From an uncultured Selenomonadales bacterium (GTDB taxonomy: Bacteria; Bacillota; Negativicutes; DSM-1736; Dendrosporobacteraceae), in the NCBI GenBank assembly GCA_946407015.1, contig CAMJML010000013.1, positions 1 to 64,000 of the forward strand: a DNA stretch of 64,000 nucleotides, in the 5' to 3' direction. The notes beneath the pieces are model-generated. The model searched no databases. It saw only the letters and a list, made by a program, of their open reading frames with translations, and was not told the origin of the DNA. The position numbers and the translations under genes are program-made. Positions 53,804 through 62,626 of the stretch are shown here, piece after piece; the first letter of the stretch is position 1, and each line of letters opens with the position of its first letter.

Positions 53804-54781
53804 ATGAAAAAGTGGAAAGTTGTTGTTACTGCCGTCACGTTTGGGAAAGCGACTTCTGAACCGGCTGACCGCCTAAAATCTATTGGCTGCGAAGTGTTCA
53901 CCAATACCATCGGGCGGCCCCTGACCGAAACTGAATTGATTTCAGCTGCCCATGATGCCGATGCTCTCATTGTCGGTAATGACAAAGTACCAGGCCGTGT
54001 AATTCATGCCTGTCTCAAACTGAGAGTTATCGCCAAGCATGGTGTTGGAACAGACAGTATTGACCTTTTGGCGGCAGAGCAGCAGGGCATTGTGGTGACA
54101 AATGCTCCAGGCGCCAACAGCCACGAAGTGGCCGACCTGACATTCGGACTGCTGCACATGCTGGCGCGAGGATTGCATATTGCCAATGAGGCAACCAAAA
54201 AAGGGGACTGGCTAAAACCGATGGGAGTTGGTTTGTGGAAAAAAACAATCGGTATTGTCGGTGTCGGCAAAATCGGGTTGGCAGCAGCCCGGCGTGCTAC
54301 CGGATACAACATGACCATCCTCGGATTTGACTGTGTCGAGCGGACTGAAGCCAAAGAAATGGGTATTCAGTATGTCTGGCTTGAAGAACTGGTTGAACGG
54401 GCAGATTTTATTAGCTTGCATTTACCTTTAACCAGCAGTACCCATAACATTATGAATCAACGGATACTATCGCTGGTTAAGCCGGGAATGCTGCTGATCA
54501 ATACCGCTCGCAGCGCATTGCTGGATAATGCCGCTCTTTTCCGGTTGTTACTGGACGGGCGGATAAAAGGCTATGGTGTGGATGTTTATGATGATGAACC
54601 GCCGGCTCATCAGCCGATGTTTGATTTGCCCAATGTTCTCCTGACACCGCATCTGGGGGGAACTTGCCTGGAATCAAACCGGAGAATGGGCAATACTGCT
54701 GTAAATAATGTGATTGCCGTTCTTCAAGGGAGAATACCTCCCAACCGTATTTTACCGGAGAAGCGGAGTGATTCGCATTGA
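53804..54781 (+). CDS. D-2-hydroxyacid dehydrogenase (phosphoglycerate dehydrogenase-like)
   Basis: A 325-residue NAD(P)-dependent D-2-hydroxyacid dehydrogenase. Cofactor motif GIVGVGKIG, catalytic Arg in NTARSAL, Glu in DDEPPA and His in TPHLGGT are all in place. The family covers phosphoglycerate, glyoxylate and 2-ketogluconate reductases. As part of a PTS-Edd-Eda operon it fits a reductase of a 2-keto-aldonate phosphate (giving the substrate of the dehydratase); this is inference. ATG 53804 follows GGAGGG at 12 bases. A terminator follows about 160 bases downstream. Confidence 0.85.
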   Translation: MKKWKVVVTAVTFGKATSEPADRLKSIGCEVFTNTIGRPLTETELISAAHDADALIVGNDKVPGRVIHACLKLRVIAKHGVGTDSIDLLAAEQQGIVVTNAPGANSHEVADLTFGLLHMLARGLHIANEATKKGDWLKPMGVGLWKKTIGIVGVGKIGLAAARRATGYNMTILGFDCVERTEAKEMGIQYVWLEELVERADFISLHLPLTSSTHNIMNQRILSLVKPGMLLINTARSALLDNAALFRLLLDGRIKGYGVDVYDDEPPAHQPMFDLPNVLLTPHLGGTCLESNRRMGNTAVNNVIAVLQGRIPPNRILPEKRSDSH

Positions 54782-54939
54782 GCAAGCTCGGGATGAATGG
54801 CTGCAGAAACTTCAAGACTTAGAAGCTACGGGGAATAGGAGCAGGCCATATCTGCCTCAACATATTCTTGCTGTGCAGGAATGAATAGGCAGTCTGATGG
54901 CTGCTTGGCATTGAACAGGCTAGCGGCGGATGTGAATTG

Positions 54940-54990
54940 ACAACCCCGTACAAAATCCTCTTGAGGATTTTGTACGGGGTTGTTTGATCG
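54940..54990. terminator. Perfect bidirectional terminator between the PTS operon and the AAA+/RyR gene
   Basis: Twenty-one-base perfectly complementary arms (54940-54960, 54963-54983) leave a two-base gap. T-runs and A-runs in the arms make it usable on both strands, fitting its place between two convergent genes. Confidence 0.85.
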
Positions 54991-55004
54991 CTAGACCTGC
55001 TGTT

Positions 55005-57617
55005 TTAATCGGATATACCACATGACTCAGAACGTTCTTGTTCGAGTTCCATGGTTTCACAGGGGCAAAGGAACTTCAGGCGTTCGATGCTAAAATGGGC
55101 TTTGGCCAGAATTTCCGGCCAGATTTTTACCATCTGATAGACTTTGTGGCGTTTGTCATCTGCTAAACTATTCCAGGGAACCAGGTAAGGATCGATTTTG
55201 TTTTGCTGATTTTTTACCTCTCCGGGTTTCCAGCCGTTGCTTTTTTTCTCCCGGCGCCAATAAGTATGTTCATAAGAGGCCAGGGTCATGAGTTCTTTTT
55301 CGGTAAACTCCACAATGGCCGGAGGCTGTTTAACCGCAACCACATCATAATTAATTTTCAGCAGGGCGTTGGGGATGCGGCGGACTTGGTTGCGGACTGC
55401 AGTTTTATACTCTTCGGTCAGGTCACACCAAGGCTTTAATAAACCCTTCCCGAAATCCGCGTCACTCTGATAATGGGCGCAATATTTTTCATGCAGTGCT
55501 ACAGCCAAACTTTCAATTTTTTCGCTGAAAAAGGCGTCATGCATGAGGTGGCGTAAGAATTGCTCCTCATCAACATGCAATCTTAGCTGTTCTTTAGACG
55601 GCAAATCCGACTGCTCCCATTTTTTTGAATTGTTGACCATACTCATTTCCAAAATGGCTTCCATTGACCTTGATTCATGCTTGTAGCGGGGGATTTTGAG
55701 CATGGCCCGTAGCACGCCGTTATCAATTTGCGCCGCACCGTTGTCGTTGATGAGATGGGGGACTTTATTTTCCAGTAAAGACCGCAGCAGCATAGCCCGG
55801 CGGATAATAAACAACTGGTCGCGATGATCGGTCTGATTGGGGCCTAATATATTGACATAACCGCGTAAGCGGCTTAAGAAGTCAGGACCTTTGGCCAGCT
55901 TAAAGTCGTGAGTAAAGGTAGCTTTTTCCTGTTCGGTGGTGATATCATTCCCGCAGAATTCACTAAAGGTGCTGCTGGTACCGCCTGCAAACACGAAGAT
56001 GGCTTTGCCAATCGGATGGAGGGTTTCGCGCTCGCGGAAAACTCCGTCCTGCATAGGAGCCAGAAAGTATTTCAGCCAGCCGAGCTTGCCTTCAAAAGCA
56101 GAATCAAATTCATCAAAAAAGACTAACGGAATTTTCCCCTCCAAGGCAAGATCGCGCACTTTATGGAAGGCATTGATTAAATCCAAAGGACTGCTGAATT
56201 GCGAGAGATTAAAATTCAATTTTTTGATGAGTTTCGGTGCAATGCTGGCGGCAATTTCGGTGATCCCAAAAGATTTTCCGGAACCGGGTGTACCAAAGAC
56301 TGCAATGGAAAGCGGGCGGACAGTATTGGGGGTAGCGATGAATTCTTTCATCAGATTATTGATGCTTTGATAGCTTTCGATTTCGGCCCGGTCCACCGTC
56401 TGCAGTTTTCCAAATTGAGCAATAGGGATATATTTGAGCGCTTCCTGAACACCGGTTTTGACAATGCTGTAGGCAATTTCAGCCAGATTGGTGGAGCTCT
56501 TGTCTTTTAAGATATACCAGCAGGACTGGCACTCCGGATTATTGGAAGTTCGGATTGTGACGTCCTGGACATGATGTTTGGCAATAAAGCCGCCGGCGGA
56601 TTCCTGGAATATAGAAGGGTCAGGAAACAAGCCGGCTTCAAGGCTTTGGCCGAATCCGGCACGGAAATACTGGTGGGTAGCTACCATGCCTTCACGAATT
56701 CCTTCACTGATGGCTGCCGGCAAATCTTCTTTGCTTTCGCTGGCCACAATGCTGCGTGCCAGCCCGGCTACGAAGCAGGAGGTCAGCCCATACATCTTTC
56801 CTTGTGATTCTTTAATCGAGTCCCCTTCAAAGGCATAGGGCAGAAAGTACAGGGAGGATTCTGGAGTATCTTCATTGCGATAATAAATTGCCCCCTCCAG
56901 ACCAAAAGGAACGATCAAGTGGCAACAATTGCCGAGAAAGGCCAGGCTGGGATTGTTGTTAATTTGCCAGACAAAGTCCTGCGCCGTTTTTTCCCACGAC
57001 AGGCTTTTGCTAATATTAACCCCCTTGGCACGAAGGTCGTCGGCATTGATGATGACAATCGTGTTTCTTAAGTGATGTTTTTCCAGCGTTTGCCACAGGG
57101 CGTTGGAATCAATCGGATTATTCATTTTATACAGAATGAGGGGTGCCTTTCCGGCTATTGTGAGTGCCAGCGGCCAATAGTCAGGCTGTTCATTAAAGCC
57201 ATTATTTTCATCATCAAGGATGACCATCTGTGCATCGGCATCATCCTGAGCAATGGGGAGCAATTTAGGCTGGCCGGATACAGGGCCGGTAAAGCCGAGA
57301 AACCGGCTGACCCGGTAGACTTTACCGGAACCGGACTTGCCGGTTGCTGAAAAGACATCCAATTCAATCGTGGAGGTGAGGAATTCTTTCAGTGGAAGCA
57401 GCTCTAAATCAGGAATTTTCGGTGCGCGAACAGGCAGTTCGGTAGCCAAAGCGACCAGTTTAGCCAGCAGCAAAGCTTCGCCGGCACTTAGAAGTGTATG
57501 CATGTGGAGATGTGTTTGCCAGTTGAAGCCGGTGGCGTTTTGTGGGTCGGTGATCCAGCGCAGCCAATTGATGCAAATATCGCCGGAAACCGCAATGGTG
57601 TAGTTTTTATCAGGCAT
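55005..57617 (-). CDS. AAA+ ATPase with ribokinase-like N-terminal domain and tandem RyR-like repeats
   Basis: An 870-residue protein. Residues 1-350 show a ribokinase/PfkB-like outline: YTIAVSGDICINWL, LSAGEALLLAKLV, a NADDL segment, and GLTSCFVAGLA where GAGD-AF is expected, so the catalytic Asp is replaced and the domain is probably not an active kinase. Residues about 440-600 form an AAA+ module: Walker A FGTPGSGKS, Walker B VFFDEFDSAFEG, sensor FAGGTSSTFSEF and an arginine-finger candidate in DFLSRLRG. Two repeats follow (about 698-760 and 772-845) of the ryanodine receptor RyR type; the second has LASYEHTYWRREKKSNGW and LVPWNSLADDKR. The start is ATG 57617, nine bases after AAAGGA. It is monocistronic, convergent with the PTS operon. 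The domain calls are by eye; the function is unknown, possibly sensing a nucleotide-like ligand. Confidence 0.7.
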   Translation of the reverse strand: MPDKNYTIAVSGDICINWLRWITDPQNATGFNWQTHLHMHTLLSAGEALLLAKLVALATELPVRAPKIPDLELLPLKEFLTSTIELDVFSATGKSGSGKVYRVSRFLGFTGPVSGQPKLLPIAQDDADAQMVILDDENNGFNEQPDYWPLALTIAGKAPLILYKMNNPIDSNALWQTLEKHHLRNTIVIINADDLRAKGVNISKSLSWEKTAQDFVWQINNNPSLAFLGNCCHLIVPFGLEGAIYYRNEDTPESSLYFLPYAFEGDSIKESQGKMYGLTSCFVAGLARSIVASESKEDLPAAISEGIREGMVATHQYFRAGFGQSLEAGLFPDPSIFQESAGGFIAKHHVQDVTIRTSNNPECQSCWYILKDKSSTNLAEIAYSIVKTGVQEALKYIPIAQFGKLQTVDRAEIESYQSINNLMKEFIATPNTVRPLSIAVFGTPGSGKSFGITEIAASIAPKLIKKLNFNLSQFSSPLDLINAFHKVRDLALEGKIPLVFFDEFDSAFEGKLGWLKYFLAPMQDGVFRERETLHPIGKAIFVFAGGTSSTFSEFCGNDITTEQEKATFTHDFKLAKGPDFLSRLRGYVNILGPNQTDHRDQLFIIRRAMLLRSLLENKVPHLINDNGAAQIDNGVLRAMLKIPRYKHESRSMEAILEMSMVNNSKKWEQSDLPSKEQLRLHVDEEQFLRHLMHDAFFSEKIESLAVALHEKYCAHYQSDADFGKGLLKPWCDLTEEYKTAVRNQVRRIPNALLKINYDVVAVKQPPAIVEFTEKELMTLASYEHTYWRREKKSNGWKPGEVKNQQNKIDPYLVPWNSLADDKRHKVYQMVKIWPEILAKAHFSIERLKFLCPCETMELEQERSESCGISD

Positions 57618-57879
57618 TTTCATCATTCCTTTGAAGGCATTTTGCCACTGTGGTACACAGAGCCGTTTGCTTATGATCAACCGGCATCTTACAGGCAAGT
57701 TATTATTATGATATATTAGTTCTCTGTCCTTCTTCAAGAATTTTCTTCGTTGAGTGTTCACCTTCTTTAGACGGTGAATGAAAATTTCGGGTGAAAAATT
57801 TCAGTATAAAGCGCTATAATAGAGATAACACTTAGCGGAATAAGGAATTTAGAAACTGTTTCGTAAGGGGGCTGACAGT

Positions 57880-58659
57880 ATGAAGATGCCGGTATTATTT
57901 ATTGGCCATGGTTCGCCGATGAATATTATTGCTGAAAACAGCTATACGCGCAGCTTACAAAAGCTTGGGGAAATGCTGCCGCGGCCAAAGGCTGTTTTAG
58001 TCATATCTGCGCATTGGGAGACACAAGGTGCTTTCATTACGGCTGCGCCGGAACCGGATATCATCTATGACTTTTATGGCTTTCCTCCCGAATTATACCA
58101 GACCCGCTATCCTTGCCCTGGATCGCCGGAGGTCGCCGGTTGGCTGCAGCGTATGACGCAGCAGCAGATTAATACCCATCCCCGACGGGGACTTGACCAT
58201 GCGGCTTGGGCCGTGCTGAAGCATTTGATGCCCCGGGCCGATATTCCTGTTTTAGAGCTTAGCCTTGACCGGCGGAGAACTCCGCAGCAGCATTATCAAT
58301 TGGCTAAGCAGCTGGAACCGCTCAGGGGGCAAGGTATCTTAATCATCGGCAGTGGAAATATTGTCCATAATTTGTCCAGGGTAAATTTTGACTCGCTGTA
58401 TGGTCAGGAAGTTTCGTGGGCCGTAGAGTTTGACCGGTTGATTAGTCAGCTGTTGCTGACCGGGGACCATGAACGGCTGATTGCTTATCAAGCCTTGCCC
58501 AATGCTCACTTGGCCATTCCTACCGACGAGCACTATTTGCCGCTGCTCTATGCGGTGGCTTTACAAACACCGGATGATAACCTGGATTTTATTTGCAGCG
58601 ACATCCAGAACGGGTCTATTTCCATGCGCAGTTTGATGCTCAATCAGAGCCCTGAGTGA
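57880..58659 (+). CDS. ygiD: Extradiol ring-cleavage dioxygenase family protein (YgiD/DODA type)
   Basis: A 259-residue member of the class III extradiol dioxygenase family. Metal-ligand His residues are visible in IGHGSP, ISAHWE, GSGNIVHNL and PTDEHYLPLL, together with RGLDHAAWAVL. Family members open L-DOPA or related catechols with O2, and bind zinc or iron. In an anaerobe the physiological substrate is doubtful. A TATAAT at 57815-57820 upstream with a poor -35 may be its promoter. AAGGGGG precedes ATG 57880. It is divergent from the AAA+/RyR gene, with 262 bases between. Confidence 0.87.
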   Translation: MKMPVLFIGHGSPMNIIAENSYTRSLQKLGEMLPRPKAVLVISAHWETQGAFITAAPEPDIIYDFYGFPPELYQTRYPCPGSPEVAGWLQRMTQQQINTHPRRGLDHAAWAVLKHLMPRADIPVLELSLDRRRTPQQHYQLAKQLEPLRGQGILIIGSGNIVHNLSRVNFDSLYGQEVSWAVEFDRLISQLLLTGDHERLIAYQALPNAHLAIPTDEHYLPLLYAVALQTPDDNLDFICSDIQNGSISMRSLMLNQSPE

Positions 58660-58806
58660 ACAGGAAATTTGTCTAAAATAGAGGAGTATCCAATTGAATT
58701 TTAGCTTGCTCTTATCCGGTAAGATGGGTTTGCAAAGAAGAGTTAAGGAGCAAACCGGTCACCTGGTCATCGTTTGCTGAACGCTATGAAGTTAAAGGAG
58801 ATTTTA

Positions 58807-59703
58807 ATGCTATCAGAAGACAGTAAAAATAAGGAAACACTCAATTCCGAATTGATCCAGAAGCACTACGAAGCTGAAGAAGTGATGGTACAGGAACCTG
58901 AGCCTGTCCAGGCTGAGGCTCGTACCGAGAATAAACGCGGCTGGTGGGTGGGGATACTGGCTGTGCTGGGCTTATTATTCGGTAAATTAAAGTTTTTATT
59001 GGGTCCGGTTTTGTTTCTGGCTAAACTGCTCAAACTGGGAAAGTTCATGACTACCGGAATATCCATGGTGATCATGATTGCCTCTTACACCTTTATTTAT
59101 GGCTGGAAATACGCTGTTGGAATTGTTGTTTTGATATTCATCCATGAGATGGGGCATTTGTATTTTGCCCGTATCCGGAAACTTGATGTGAGTTTGCCTG
59201 TCTTTATTCCATTTGTCGGTGCATTTATTCGGATGAAAGAGCAGCCTCAGGATGTCAAGACCGAATCCTTTGTAGCCGTTGGCGGACCGCTTATTGGTCT
59301 GCTTGGTGCCTTGATTTGCTTTATGATAGCCCTGATCGCTCATTCTGCTTTTTGGGCTGCCCTGGCTTATTTTGGTTTTTTTATGACGGTATTTAATTTG
59401 ATTCCGGCTTATCCGCTGGATGGAGGCCGTATTGCCGCCTCCTTATCACCGGTCATGTGGCTGGTGGGGATTGTAGCCATGGTCCTCGTGACCATCATCT
59501 TCTTTAATCCTATCGCGTTGCTCATTTTGATTGTTGCTGTCGGGAAAGCCTGGAAGGTGTGGAAGAACCGGGATCAGCAACCGGAAGGCTATTATCAGGT
59601 TGAGCGAAGTTTCCGGGTTAAAATGGCTGTGGCTTATTTTTTAATTTTTGCAGTGTCTTCATTTTTTACGTTTTTCTTACATGAGCTGTTGCTGAATCGA
59701 TAA
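58807..59703 (+). CDS. Site-2 protease family (M50) intramembrane zinc metalloprotease
   Basis: A 298-residue membrane protein with about six hydrophobic segments. The zinc motif HEMGH lies in the second helix group and the third ligand in NLIPAYPLDGGR, both intact. The first 50 residues are acidic and cytoplasmic. Members cleave membrane-bound substrates such as anti-sigma factors, but this short, PDZ-less subfamily has no fixed substrate. ATG 58807 follows AAAGGAG by six bases. It is monocistronic with a terminator behind it. Confidence 0.85.
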   Translation: MLSEDSKNKETLNSELIQKHYEAEEVMVQEPEPVQAEARTENKRGWWVGILAVLGLLFGKLKFLLGPVLFLAKLLKLGKFMTTGISMVIMIASYTFIYGWKYAVGIVVLIFIHEMGHLYFARIRKLDVSLPVFIPFVGAFIRMKEQPQDVKTESFVAVGGPLIGLLGALICFMIALIAHSAFWAALAYFGFFMTVFNLIPAYPLDGGRIAASLSPVMWLVGIVAMVLVTIIFFNPIALLILIVAVGKAWKVWKNRDQQPEGYYQVERSFRVKMAVAYFLIFAVSSFFTFFLHELLLNR

Positions 59704-59712
59704 CTGTGTTAA

Positions 59713-59749
59713 AAACTAAAACAATCCCGCAGGGGATTGTTTTAGTTTT
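59713..59749. terminator. Terminator between the M50 protease and hydroxyacid dehydrogenase genes
   Basis: Fifteen-base arms (59713-59727, 59734-59748) with T-rich 3' arm; serves convergent genes on both strands. Confidence 0.75.
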
Positions 59750-59803
59750 AGGCGTTACGTTATGGAATAGCTGATGGTTGGTTGATTCACCGGGAACAGC
59801 GAT

Positions 59804-60763
59804 TTAGCGCAAGCCAACCGATTGCAGGACGGCAGCCAGGTTTTTGGCGCTAGCCTGCAGCTTTTCAATTTCAGCTTGACTCAGCGGAACCTCCAATCTA
59901 CGGTCAATACCTTCGGACGAGACAACACAGGGCAGACTTAACGCAACCTGGGTAAGGCCGTATTCGCCGTCCAGGGTTGCCGAGACAGGAAAAATACTGT
60001 GCTCATTAAACAGCACTGCCCGGGCAATCCGGCAGGCTGCCATGGCAATTCCGGAATTGGTCCAGCCCTTTGCGTTGAGGACATCATAAGCGACCTGGAC
60101 AACTTGGGCTGCGGTTTTATCTCTGTCTAAAGGCTCAGCCGGGCAAAAATATTCGTCCAGGCGATCACTGGGCAACCCGGCAATGGATACCAGACTCCAG
60201 GCGGCAAAAGCCGAATTTCCATGCTCGCCAAGAATATAGCCGTGCACATTTTTGGGATCAAGCTGATATTTATCGGCAAGAATTTTACGAAATCTTGCTG
60301 TCTCCAGTGTGGTGCCAGTACCAAACAGCTTGTTTTTAGGGTAGCCAAAAAAGTTTTGAGCATAGTAAACCATGACATCCAAAGGATTGGTAATCATAAT
60401 AATGACCGCTTCCCTGGTATATTGGGTGATGGAAGTCATGACATCTTTCATGACGGCAATATTCCGGCCGGCAAGCGTCAGGCGGTCCATCGGCTCGCCG
60501 GGCAATACACTGGGACCGGCAGCGATGATAATCACATCGGCATCCTGACATTCTTGATAGGTTCCGGCATGGACGTGAACATTTGGCCTGGGAGAATAGG
60601 ATAAGGCATGGTTAGCATCTAAAGCTTCGCCATAAGCTTTCTTTTCCAGAATATCTACGACTGCAATCTCGGATGCCAGATCTAAGGATAAAGCGCAGTT
60701 TAAGACAGCAGAACCGACATTGCCAACACCAATAATGACTAGTTTGGTTTTCATTTTGCTCAT
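59804..60763 (-). CDS. L-lactate/L-2-hydroxyisocaproate dehydrogenase family protein
   Basis: A 319-residue NAD-dependent dehydrogenase of the lactate/malate family. NAD site VIIGVGNVGSAV, active loop GEPMDRLTLAGRN, and catalytic His in LGEHGNSAF are present. GTGTTLETAR and EHGNSAFAAWS look more like L-2-hydroxyisocaproate dehydrogenase than ordinary lactate dehydrogenase (GDS), suggesting branched 2-keto acids as substrates. ATG 60763 is preferred because AGGAGG (60775-60770) lies six bases upstream. It is transcribed with an extended -10 promoter (60807-60812). Confidence 0.82.
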   Translation of the reverse strand: MSKMKTKLVIIGVGNVGSAVLNCALSLDLASEIAVVDILEKKAYGEALDANHALSYSPRPNVHVHAGTYQECQDADVIIIAAGPSVLPGEPMDRLTLAGRNIAVMKDVMTSITQYTREAVIIMITNPLDVMVYYAQNFFGYPKNKLFGTGTTLETARFRKILADKYQLDPKNVHGYILGEHGNSAFAAWSLVSIAGLPSDRLDEYFCPAEPLDRDKTAAQVVQVAYDVLNAKGWTNSGIAMAACRIARAVLFNEHSIFPVSATLDGEYGLTQVALSLPCVVSSEGIDRRLEVPLSQAEIEKLQASAKNLAAVLQSVGLR

Positions 60764-60804
60764 CATGTACCTCCTGTTAATGCTGTGACAGCAGTTGTTT
60801 TTAC

Positions 60805-60816
60805 ATATTATACCAT
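60805..60816 (-). promoter_or_regulatory. Extended -10 promoter of the hydroxyacid dehydrogenase gene
   Basis: On the minus strand TGG precedes TATAAT (60812-60807). No good -35 is seen. A small hairpin TGCTG-TGA-CAGCA (60781-60793) follows in the leader. Confidence 0.5.
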
Positions 60817-60872
60817 GGATTGTGGACGAGTGTTTTCCGGGGGGAATAGAATTGTTCAAATCAATCTGGCTT

Positions 60873-61523
60873 TTAGTCGTTGAGTATGGTTAATTGAATG
60901 GTACCGGCAGGGGTTCCAAAGAGCGTTTCAATCAGAGTAGCGGCAATCACTAACTTTTTGGCGATAATTTCGGGATCGGATTCATGAGCAAACTCAAGTG
61001 GTGAACTGGCCTCCAGCAGCGCTCCCATAATACCGGCAAAAAATACAAGGGATTCTTCGATATGGCCGACCTTCATTTGACCTTGCTGGACTCCGTCTTC
61101 AATAATTCGTACCAGCAGTGGTGTGGTCATGACATGAGTCTGGCGCCATAACTGGTTAATAAGAGCTCCCTGCTTTTCTTTATAGAGCACTTTGGCCATC
61201 AGGCCTGATTCACCGCTGCAACACAGTGAGTAAAACCGATTGACAAATAGCTGTAGTTTTTCACTAGGCAATGCTGTGTGGATTGACTGGGATTGAACTT
61301 CGGCAATCATATGCGTGACATACCGGGCAAAGATGGCTTCCAAAATGGCCTCTTTGGAAGGATAGTAATAATAGAATGTTCCTTGCGCTACCCCCACTTT
61401 GCGGACAATGTCCTGGACCGTAGTGGTTAAATAGCCACGGGTAAGGAATAATTCCAAAGCCGTATCCATAAGCTCATTTTGCCGTTCCTGAGGATCTTTG
61501 CTAATTCGGGAAATGGGAAACAC
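60873..61523 (-). CDS. TetR/AcrR-family transcriptional repressor
   Basis: A 216-residue regulator. Residues about 12-60 form the TetR helix-turn-helix (ELMDTALELFLTRGYLTTTVQDIVRKVGVAQGTFYYYYPSKEAI), and the rest is a ligand-binding domain. A perfect inverted repeat overlaps the -10 region of its own promoter, so it is autoregulated. It sits between the hydroxyacid dehydrogenase and an iron/cobalamin-type ABC importer, but is transcribed separately from each; its main target is unknown. GTG 61523 is the probable start, close to AAGAGAG. Confidence 0.85.
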   Translation of the reverse strand: MFPISRISKDPQERQNELMDTALELFLTRGYLTTTVQDIVRKVGVAQGTFYYYYPSKEAILEAIFARYVTHMIAEVQSQSIHTALPSEKLQLFVNRFYSLCCSGESGLMAKVLYKEKQGALINQLWRQTHVMTTPLLVRIIEDGVQQGQMKVGHIEESLVFFAGIMGALLEASSPLEFAHESDPEIIAKKLVIAATLIETLFGTPAGTIQLTILND

Positions 61524-61531
61524 CTCTCTTG

Positions 61532-61582
61532 TTAACTGACTGACGTCAGTTAAATTTTACAGCGCGAGGATTATTTTGTCAA
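61532..61582 (-). promoter_or_regulatory. tetR promoter with TetR-type operator
   Basis: On the minus strand TTGACA (61582-61577) and TAAAAT (61559-61554) are separated by exactly 17 bases. Immediately downstream, TTAACTGAC (61532-61540) and GTCAGTTAA (61545-61553) form a perfect 9-bp inverted repeat around TGAC. The regulator should repress its own gene here. Confidence 0.8.
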
Positions 61583-61591
61583 TTTAGCAAT

Positions 61592-62626
61592 TTATTGAAA
61601 CTGCTCAGGATAGAGTTGATGGGCAATTTTTTCGATAGCGTCAATCGTCCGTATACCGCCATTATTGACGGTAAAGAAGGGAAGACTGATGATATTACCT
61701 TGACGAATAGCCCGCAGGCTGCGTAGTTCTTCATTGGCCAGCAATAGGGAGTTTGCTTGCTGATCAGTCAGATCGCGGGCTCCGTCTTGAAGGTTATAGG
61801 ATACAAGAAGAATGAAATCAGGGTCAAAAGCCAGGACACCTTCAGCACTCACCGGTGAGGTCAGGGTATTACCGATGTGGATTCCGCCAGCTGTTTCAAT
61901 CATGAGGCTGATCAGGTAACTGCTATCATATAACGTGTAGCGGCCATTGAAATGGTCTTGAAGAACCAGAACGGTTTTTTTCCGGGCAACCTGGCAGACG
62001 GACTGCTCAATTCCTGCAATGCGGTTTTGGTAATCCTGGATATAGCGATCGGTTTTTTCCTGGACTCCAAAAATTTTTCCAATATCATTTAAGAAGGCGT
62101 AAACAGTATTATTTAAAGTTAATTTGGTCTTGCTCAGAGATCCAGGCACAATGAGAGTGGCGATGCCACGCTCATGCCAGCTTTCCACCGTTCCTAAGGC
62201 AGTATCGGTGAAATGGTGTGGCCAGCCAATGATCAGATCAGGCTGCAGTTCGATCAGTTCTTCAAGCGAAGGAACATAGCCGTGGATGCGGGGAAGCTTG
62301 GCGTAAGCGGGAGCGAGGTGGCTGAGGGGTGCCCCATACGGGTCGACTGTAGTCAGGATACGGTCTTCAAGTCCCAGCTCCAACAGCAGCTCGGTTGCCC
62401 CCGGATGGGTGATGACGACTCTGTGGGGAGGCTGACGATAAGTATACTCCACACTTTGCCCGGAGGCAGTAGCGTTGGTGATAGTAACCGGATAGCGGCT
62501 GTCTTGGCCGGGCATAGAAGTTTCTTCAACCGGAGTGGCGGGAGGAGTTTGGCTGCAGCCAGCTATGACAGTAAGAGCAAGAGCTAATAAAAGAGCCAGC
62601 AAATGGCTGCTGCGTATTTTCATCAT
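61592..62626 (-). CDS. ABC transporter substrate-binding lipoprotein, Fe(III)-siderophore/cobalamin type
   Basis: A 344-residue class III binding protein. Lipoprotein signal peptide with lipobox VIAGC near residue 23, and a type III binding fold with HRVVITHPGATELLLELGLEDRI, VPSLEELIELQPDLIIGW and the helical backbone connecting both lobes. It captures a siderophore, haem or corrinoid and hands it to the permease. ATG 62626 or 62623 follows AAAAGGAG; spacing favours 62623. It is the last gene of a permease-ATPase-receptor operon. Confidence 0.87.
   Translation of the reverse strand: MMKIRSSHLLALLLALALTVIAGCSQTPPATPVEETSMPGQDSRYPVTITNATASGQSVEYTYRQPPHRVVITHPGATELLLELGLEDRILTTVDPYGAPLSHLAPAYAKLPRIHGYVPSLEELIELQPDLIIGWPHHFTDTALGTVESWHERGIATLIVPGSLSKTKLTLNNTVYAFLNDIGKIFGVQEKTDRYIQDYQNRIAGIEQSVCQVARKKTVLVLQDHFNGRYTLYDSSYLISLMIETAGGIHIGNTLTSPVSAEGVLAFDPDFILLVSYNLQDGARDLTDQQANSLLLANEELRSLRAIRQGNIISLPFFTVNNGGIRTIDAIEKIAHQLYPEQFQ

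Noticed and set aside
57618-57761. 48-residue N-terminal extension of the AAA+/RyR protein
   Set aside because: The upstream start has no ribosome site and the added sequence is basic and non-domain-like; AAAGGA supports ATG 57617.
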